Position numbers and translations under genes: made by a program | Notes under the pieces: model-generated | Databases searched by the model: none | Seen by the model: only the letters and a program-made list of their open reading frames with translations | Told to the model about the DNA's origin: nothing | Assembly (NCBI GenBank): GCA_019916065.1 | Contig: CM034233.1 | Span: 15,045,009-15,109,008, forward strand | Length of the DNA: 64,000 nucleotides | Direction of reading: 5' to 3' | From: Vitellaria paradoxa | Lineage: Eukaryota > Streptophyta > Magnoliopsida > Ericales > Sapotaceae | Part shown: piece after piece, positions 57,696-64,000 of the stretch | Layout of the letters: each line of letters starts with the position of its first letter | Position numbering within the stretch: position 1 is the stretch's first letter

Positions 57696-59042
57696 CTAAA
57701 CCAACATATCATCAAATGATACGACACCCATATGAGCTACATGCTCATGAAAGACTTTGGGTGGTAAGCCTTTAGTGAGCGAATCCGCAATCATAGAGTT
57801 TGTGCCAATATGCTCTATAGACATCTGACCACTTTGAACTCTTTCTTTAACAACTAGGAACTTAATGTCTATGTGTTTAGACTTCGAATAGCTCCTATTG
57901 TTATTAGAATATAGCACAGCTGACTTATTGTCACAGAATAACTTTAATGGTCTTTCAACACTATCCAAAATTCGCAGCCCAGTGATAAAATTCCGCAGCC
58001 ATATTCCATGATTAAATGCCTCATAATAAGCTATGAACTCTGCTGCCATAGTGGAAAAAGCTATGAGTGTCTGCTTGGCACTCCTCCAGGATATAGCTCC
58101 TCCAGCCAGCAAGTAGATGTAACATGATGTGGATCTTCTACTATCTTGGCATCCAGCAAAATTGGAATCAGAAAACCCAATGATCTCCAACTGATCCGAT
58201 TTCTTATAAGTGAGCATGTAATACTTTGTTCTCTGTAAGTACCTCAAAACTCGTTTGGCTGCTTTCCAATGATCCATCCCAGGATTGCTTAAATATCTGC
58301 CTAACATTCCAACAATGAATGCTATGTCTGGACGTGTACAAACTTGAGCATACATTAGACTTCCAACAACTGAAGCGTAGGGAATCTTATGCATCTCCTT
58401 AACTTCAAGGTCATTTTTAGGGCATTGATTGAGACTAAATTTGTCTCCCTTAGCGACAGGGGTGTCACCTGGTTTACAATCTTGCATGCCAAACCTTTTA
58501 AGTACCTTATCGATATAGGTCTTTTGTGATAATCCAAGAATACCCCGAGAGTGATCTCGATGTATCTGAATCCCTAATACAAAAGATGCATCACCAAGAT
58601 CTTTCATCTCAAAATTCTTTGATAGAAATCTCTTGCTTTCATGCAACATGCCTATATTATTTGTGGCAAGTAATATGTCATCAACATATAAAACTAGTAA
58701 AATATACTTACTCCCACTAAACTTGTGATACACACAATCATCCACAGCATTTACCTCAAAGCCGAACGAGATAATTACTTGGTGAAATTTGTAGTACCAC
58801 TGACGGGAAGCTTGTTTAAGTCCATAGATGGATTTCTTTAATTTGCAAACCATATTCTTTGAGTCTCCCGACACAAAGTTTTCTGGTTGCACCATATAGA
58901 TCGTTTCATTAATGTCACCATTAAGAAACGCCGTCTTAACATCCATCTGATGTAACTCAAGATCAAAATGTGCAACAAGCGCCATAATGGTTCTGAAAGA
59001 GTCTTTCGTAAAAACCGGAGAGAAAGTCTCTTTGAAGTCAGT
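57696..59042 (-). pseudogene. Copia element A reverse transcriptase and RNase H, 5'-truncated by insertion
   Basis: An uninterrupted minus-strand frame starts at the insertion point. The reverse transcriptase shows QMDVKTAFLNGDINETIYM, KKSIYGLKQASRQWYYKF and the catalytic YVDD in VLYVDDILLATNN. RNase H shows GFSDSNFAGCQDSRRSTSCY, TMAAEFIAYYEA and CDNKSAVLYSNNNRS, and the chain ends ADSLTKGLPPKVFHEHVAHM then VVSFDDMLV and stop. The domain end is complete, so element A was probably intact or nearly so when element B landed. Without its 5' half it cannot be functional. Confidence 0.9.
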
Positions 59043-59235
59043 TGAAAATCAGAACAGAAAAATTAGAGAGAAAAGAAAGAGAGATGATCTTCTTCTTCTC
59101 CCTCATACTCTATTTATAATCAAGTTTAGGTTACAAAATATAGAAATTGAAATCAGCCAATATATGGCAATAACCAAAAATAACTAAATCACAATCCATC
59201 AATTATGCCTTAAATATTCCTAACATATTCTAACA
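59043..59235 (-). repeat. 3' LTR of copia element B
   Basis: It is 193 bp on the minus strand, from TGTTAGAATATGTTAGGAAT to TTCTGATTTTCA. It contains TATAAATAGAG near 59110, a likely TATA box, and a CT-rich leader. It begins TGTTAGA like the LTR of the small element at 13168. Confidence 0.85.
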
Positions 59236-59242
59236 CTCCCCC

Positions 59243-60670
59243 TCAAGCTGGAGCATAAAGATCAATCATGCCCAGCTTGGTAGACATTTTCTGAAATGGA
59301 GAAACAGCCAAGGGCTTGGTAAACATATCACCCAACTGAGAGTCCGATCGTACAAATGGAGTAATGATATCATGTCTGACCAGAAGATCACGAATAAAGT
59401 GACAATCAACTTCTATATGCTTGGTACGTTCATGAAAGACGGGATTGTTAGCAATGAAGATTGCAGCCTGATTATCACAGAACATAGACATTGGATTTGA
59501 AATATCAATACCAAAATCTCGAAGAAGAGAACGTACCCAAAGCATCTCAGACGCAGTATGAGCCATGGCGCGATACTCGGCCTCAGCACTAGATCGAGCC
59601 ACTACAGTCTGCTTCTTGCTACGCCATGTAACAAGATTACCACCGACGAAAGTACAGTATCCAGAAGTAGACCTCCGATCCGAACGACTACCAGCCCAAT
59701 CTGCATCGCTGTATCCAATTACATCGATCGTGGTAGAGGCTCGATAATGTAAACCTTTACCAGGAGAATTTTTCAAATACATCAGAATACAACATACAGC
59801 TTCAAAACGAGGTTTGCGTGGAGCGTGCATAAACTGACTGACCACGCCAACTGCATATAAAATATCAGGACGAGTCACAGTGAGATAGATCAATTTACCA
59901 ACAAGACGTCGATAATGACCAACATCAGGAAATAGATCACCACTTTCACTATCCAAGCAAACAGAAGAGTCCATAGGAGTGTCAACAAGGCGAGAACCCA
60001 AAAGTCCAGTCTCCGAGAGTAAATCCAGAACATATTTCATTTGAGATAAAGATATACCCTGGGAAGAACGGGCAACTTCAATTCCAAGAAAATAACGTAA
60101 GGCACCAAGATCTTTTGTGTGAAACTGTTTTCCCAAATAACCCTTTAATTCGAAAATGCCCTTAGCATCATCACCAGAAATGATAATATCATCCACATAA
60201 ACAATTAAGATAATAATACCAGATGGTGACTGATAAACAAATACTGAGTGATCAGAAGTGGATCGTTTGAAACCATATTTCATAAGAGCATAACTAAACC
60301 GATCAAACCATGCTCGTGGAGATTGTTTAAGTCCATATAAGGCTTTGCGTAAGCGACAAACAAGATGCTCATTTCCTGTAACAGTATATCTTGGTGGTTG
60401 GTCCATATATACCTCTTCCCGAAGTTCACCATGTAGAAAGGCATTTTTAATATCCAACTGGAACAAGGGCCAAGATTTGCACACTGCTACTGCAAGAAGG
60501 ATGCGGATTGAATTAAGACGAGCCACTGGTGAAAATGTCTCAAGATAGTCCACACCATAAGTTTGGGTATATCCCTTAGCAACCAATCGGGCTTTAAGAC
60601 GCTCAACAGATCCATCAGGATAGTACTTTATTGTGTAAACCCAACGACAACCAACTGCTTCTTTCCCGGG
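59243..60670 (-). pseudogene. Copia element B reverse transcriptase and RNase H (open)
   Basis: Minus-strand frame from the frameshift near 60670 to the stop at 59243. Reverse transcriptase motifs are [73 protein letters not shown] and the catalytic YVDD in LIVYVDDIIISGDD. RNase H has GYSDADWAGSRSDRRSTSGY, RSSAEAEYRAMAHTA, CDNQAAIFIANNP and HFIRD, ending MFTKPLAVSPFQKM. The domain looks intact, but it is severed from upstream pol by a one-base length change in a C-run, so it would not be made as part of the polyprotein. Confidence 0.9.
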
Positions 60671-61757
60671 GGGAGAGAAGTGAGCTCCCACGTCTGATTG
60701 AGATGCAGTGCTTGCATCTCCTCATCCATCGCTTTCTTCCAGCCCGATGATAATAGTGCCTGATTATAAGATTTAGGAATAGAAACAGAGGACAAAGCAC
60801 ACACAAAGGACTGGAATCGAGGTGAGATACGATGGTAAGAAATAAATTTAGCAATAGGATACTGAGTACATGTACGTTTACCTCGTCTTTGGGCAATAGG
60901 GAGATCAAGGTCATCAATAGAAGGAGGCTTAGGCTCATCCGGACTAGTAACAGAAGTATCTGGGTCAGAAGTAGGTGTCTCAAGTGTTACAGGATCCACA
61001 GGTGCAGTGGTGATTGGATCAGGGCGAGCGCGACGGTGATAGACTTGTAAATGAACCTCAGGAATAGGAAGAACCGGATTAGGAGAGGAAATAGATGTAG
61101 GTGGCTCCCCCTCTTGATGGGAAGGAGAAAGCTCCCCCTCACGAGATGACAACTCCCCCTGAACCTGAAAATAGGGTGTAGACTCAAAAAAAGTAACATC
61201 AGCACTAACAAAGAATCGACGAGATGGAGGATGATAACACCGGTAGCCCTTTTGAGTACGAGAGTATCCCAAGAAAATACATCGACGAGCTCGAGGTGAT
61301 AATTTGTCCAGACCAGGATCAAGATTATGAACAAAGGCAGTGCAACCAAATGTACGAGGAGGAAGTAAAAAATGATTAGAAGAAGGATAAAGAAGAGAAA
61401 AAGAAGACTTATTACCAAGAGTAACGGACGAAACTCGATTGATAAGGTGATAAGCAGTTAAGACAGCATCCCCCCAATATGATTTTGGAACATTCATGTG
61501 TATTTGCAAAGTGCGGGCGACATCCAACAGATGGTGATGCTTCCGTTCAGCAACACCATTCTGTTGAGAGGTATGAACACATGAGGTTTGATGAATAATG
61601 CCCTTGTCAACACAAAATTTTTCCATAACAGACTTGGTATACTCTAAAGCATTGTCAGATCGTAAAATTTTAATTCTTTTGTCAAACTGATTAAAAATTT
61701 CATTATAAAAACGTAAACAATATTGGGCAATTCAGAACAAGTTTTCATTAAAAATAA
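60628..61757 (-). pseudogene. Copia element B integrase C-terminal half, frameshifted
   Basis: The minus-strand frame contains the second and third integrase catalytic residues (Asp in [13 protein letters not shown], just upstream of 61626 in the same frame; Glu in [20 protein letters not shown]), then the C-terminal region with FGCTAFVHN and [20 protein letters not shown]. It ends out of frame near 60660. A frame change between about 61700 and 61757 separates it from the first integrase half. The 60832-61050 plus-strand frame is its shadow. Confidence 0.85.
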
Positions 61758-62123
61758 TCATGTCATACGTGAGAAATCATCCACAAAAATGACAAAATAG
61801 CAATAACCATTAATAGTGGGGACTCTAGAAGGACCCCAAATGTCCGTATGGACTACAGAAAAAGGTTCAGACTCACGACCATGACTACTACTAGGAAAAA
61901 AACTACGGTGATGCTTCCCTAGTTGACAAGCTTCACACTCTAGACTGGAGACAGAACCAAGACCAGGAACAGCAAGCTTGAGACGAGATAAAGCTGGATG
62001 ACCCAATCGATAATACCACTGGAGAGGTGAATCTGAAATATGAAAGGCTGAAGAAGACAAGGAGAAACTGGTTGGGTCAAGATAATAAAGACCATCTCGC
62101 TCACATCCCGAACCAATCATCTT
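61758..62123 (-). pseudogene. Copia element B gag-pre-integrase and start of integrase
   Basis: GAG-pre-integrase zinc-binding region (YRLGHPALSRLKLAVPGL, CEACQLGKHHRSFFP) and the first integrase catalytic Asp (VVHTDIWGPSRVPTINGYCY, VIFVDDFSRMT). It is closed by a TGA stop at 61758. It is in frame with the upstream protease but separated from it by a stop at 62124. Confidence 0.85.
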
Positions 62124-63035
62124 CTACGTCCTGAGATCCTGAAAAACACAAGAAGATGGAGAAAAGGTTATGGAGCAGTTTAAAAGTCTAGTTAACTGAC
62201 TAACAGATAATAAGTTAAAAGGAAAGTTAGGCACATAAAGACTCGAAGGTAACGATAATGATATTGAGGGTTTGAGGTGTCCTTTGCCAGCTACAGGTCG
62301 GGAGGACCCGTCAGCTAACGTAAGACGATGAGTGGTGGTAATCAAATCAGAAAACAAAGAAGGATTACCTGATACATGAGCACTGGCACCAGAGTCAAGA
62401 ATCCATTGTGGAGCAGATGAGGTGGAGAAACAAGTACTATTACCTGAATGGGCCAAAGTGGCAGTGGAACTGGAAGAGCGAGAGATCCGAAGAGCTTGCA
62501 CAATAGCATCCAACTCAACAGGAGAAAAGGGAGCCTGAGAAACTAAGTTAACAGGATCACTTGTACCAGAAGTAGAACCAGAGGCTATTTCAGAGCTAGT
62601 AGAATCAGTAGTAACATGGTGAGCTTGATCAAGACGACCATATTTCTTCCAGCAATAAGGCTCTGTGTGATTTGTACCACCACAATGATTACACTTTTTG
62701 GTGCCGCGTCCCGAATTGCGACCACCACCCCGAGAATTACGGCCCATACCACGTGAGCCACCACGAGATCCTCCATGACCTCCAGAACTATTAATCAAAG
62801 CAGCAGATTCTGTCCCACTGGAAGCAGATGATGTTGAACGGGGATGATGACCCAAGGAAGATCGTTGCAACCGAGAATAAGCACTGGCTAAAGAAGGAAT
62901 AGTCTCCTCAGCCAAAAACTGATCTCTGTAACTACGAAAATCATCATTTAGTCCTGCCAGCAGAAGAACAGTCATAAGCTCATTCCATTGTCCCATCATC
63001 TCTGCTTTAGTCTCAGGAAAGGGACGAAGTTGCAA
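62124..63035 (-). pseudogene. Copia element B gag C-terminal part with zinc knuckle, and protease
   Basis: A gag helical region is followed by a Gly/Arg/Ser-rich stretch and a CCHC zinc knuckle (CNHCGGTNHTEPYC, spacing CX2CX4HX4C) that binds the RNA genome. Near the end the aspartic protease signature WILDSGASAHVSG is present. A stop at 62124 closes it. It lies in the same frame as the N-terminal gag piece, with a single in-frame stop between them. Confidence 0.85.
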
Positions 63036-63110
63036 GAGACGATCACCAAGGGCTTTAAGTGTGCTGTAATAATCAGATAGTGATCTATCTCCTTGTCGGA
63101 GAGAAAAGAG

Positions 63111-63530
63111 TTACTCGTACGCCGCAAAAACTTCTAAAATATTACTACGCTGAGAGAACGAATCAGCTAAAGAATCCCAGATTGCCTTAGAGGTGTTACA
63201 CAAGGATACAGTTCGAAAAACTGAAGGTTCGAGACTGTGCCATAACCAACTCATAACATTAGCATCAATAGCTCGCCATTGCGAATACGTGGGAGATGTT
63301 GAGTCTGGAGGAGAATCCGTAATGTAATTTTCCAATTGTCGACCAATAAGGAATATACGAACAGCATGAGACCAAGTTAAATAGTTGGCGGCTCCATTCA
63401 ATTTCTCACAAACAATGAATTTTGGAAAATTTTCAATTGAAATAGCATGCGCAGGAACAGGTGAAAAACTTTCATCTGAAGTAGTCTTGACAGTAGACGG
63501 ATTAATAGCCATTAGCCAAATATAAATCAC
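63111..63530 (-). pseudogene. Copia element B gag N-terminal part
   Basis: Minus-strand frame beginning MIYIWLMAINPSTVKTTSDE; a second methionine at MAINPS is the likelier start. It contains the copia gag words KLNGAANYLTWSHAVRIFLI, YSQWRAIDANVMSWLWHSLE and SKAIWDSLADSFSQRSN. It ends at an in-frame TAA (63111-63113); coding similarity continues in the same frame as LFSLRQGDRSLSDYYSTLKA. Confidence 0.85.
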
Positions 63531-64000
63531 AACTCAAATCAGAGTAGAAAGACCACACAGCGGCGTATAAGGTTTCAAAGCACAACAAGGAGCACGAACC
63601 AACTCACAATCGAACTATCAACAACGATCAACTACGATTGAGCAGACAAATAAAAAAAATAGTAGAGAGTATGAGTATCATCAATCGACAGTATATAACA
63701 CACCGAACATCAGATCTGGTTGTCTAAAACGTGAGAGATCCAAGATCCGATCGAGAAGGAGATAAGCCAAGTTTCAAGAATCATCCACGACACAAATCAG
63801 GCATAAGAGGAGAAGAACAGGAAGAGGCAACTGCCATGGTGTGTCGCTGGAGATCAGCCGTCGGTGCATGCGCCGACACGCGCTGGAAAAGAGGGGCGCG
63901 TGAGCCTCACGCGCCGGGAACCAAGCCGCGTGTGAAGGCGCGTCAGGTCATCTCCGGCGATGGTCTTCATCGGTGGTAGTCGCCGGTCGACGCCGAGTCT
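63531..64000 (-). other. 5' leader of copia element B, continuing out of the window
   Basis: Non-coding sequence upstream of gag. The last 170 bp are much more GC-rich (GCGCC, CCGGCG words) than anything else in the window. No TCTAACA LTR end and no TGGTATCAGAGC-type primer site were found up to 64000. Confidence 0.6.

Larger units (their letters stand above)
56934..59042 (-). mobile_element. Ty1/copia element A, 3' part, interrupted by element B
   Basis: A 3' LTR (56934-57297), a polypurine tract just inside it (minus strand AAATGGGAGAT), a 3' untranslated stretch with CCCACT and tandem-like AT-rich sequence, and the reverse transcriptase/RNase H end of the polyprotein. At 59042 the coding sequence stops abruptly at DFKETFSPVF, where the LTR of element B begins. 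The missing 5' part of A should lie beyond B, outside the window. Confidence 0.85.
59043..64000 (-). mobile_element. Ty1/copia element B, nested in element A, 5' end outside the window
   Basis: From its 3' LTR (59043-59235) and polypurine tract (minus strand TTGAGGGGGAG), element B runs through reverse transcriptase/RNase H, integrase, protease and gag to a 5' leader that continues past 64000. The domain order gag-protease-integrase-RT-RNase H defines Ty1/copia. Gag, protease and integrase are broken by stops and frameshifts; the reverse transcriptase is open. Its own 5' LTR and primer-binding site are not in the window. The host flank TCAGT (59038-59042) should reappear beyond the 5' LTR if the insertion is simple. 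Confidence 0.9.

Noticed and set aside
1..64000. CRISPR arrays, tRNA or rRNA genes, organellar insertions
   Set aside because: Repeats present are tandem or transposon-derived without CRISPR spacing. tRNA-like boxes occur only as parts of SINEs with target duplications, without a cloverleaf. No rRNA or plastid gene sequence was recognised.

Overview
The window is nuclear DNA of a flowering plant, most likely a eudicot. It is AT-rich, with spliceosomal introns, SINE, LINE, TRIM and Ty1/copia retroelements, and three housekeeping genes whose closest remembered relatives are Arabidopsis proteins. Nothing bacterial, organellar or CRISPR-like was seen, and the species cannot be named from the sequence.

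Layout: 1-16.8 kb is gene-free and AT-rich, filled with a long-inverted-repeat element, MITE-like pieces, SINEs and a complete small non-autonomous copia element (13168-14697) with perfect 5-bp target duplications. At 16.9-20.9 kb lies a plus-strand F-box/kelch gene (two coding exons, 384 residues). At 22.6-33.3 kb is a plus-strand nucleoporin NUP54 gene (nine coding exons, 389 residues) with a 7.3-kb intron full of retroelement debris. A TGGGCC-rich minisatellite block (33.85-35.17 kb) separates it from a convergent minus-strand gene for alpha-glucosidase I (MOGS/GCS1; 22 exons, 852 residues, 35481-54135). At 56.9-64 kb one copia element (A) is interrupted inside its reverse transcriptase by a second copia element (B), which runs off the right edge.

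The genes do not form an operon. NUP54 is an FG protein of the nuclear-pore central channel, glucosidase I removes the first glucose from N-glycans in the ER, and the F-box/kelch protein is a probable SCF ubiquitin-ligase adaptor. From memory of Arabidopsis locus numbers, the F-box/kelch and GCS1 genes are neighbours there (At1g67480, At1g67490) while NUP54 is elsewhere (At1g24310), so this order may be ancestral.

The most unusual signals are: (i) four insertions of only 42-47 bp, all the extreme 3' end of an Au-like SINE, each with a 17-21 bp target duplication and nearly the same 5' breakpoint; (ii) three decayed tandem copies of the membrane-anchor exon of glucosidase I inside its first intron, one still open with a splice donor; (iii) the small copia derivative whose gag-pol is replaced by about 20 GCGTTGA-centred units; (iv) the TGGGCC-rich block; and (v) a 34-nt near copy of the last NUP54 codons and stop inside NUP54 intron 5. 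Exon joins were checked by hand for reading phase. Repeat boundaries are by eye.
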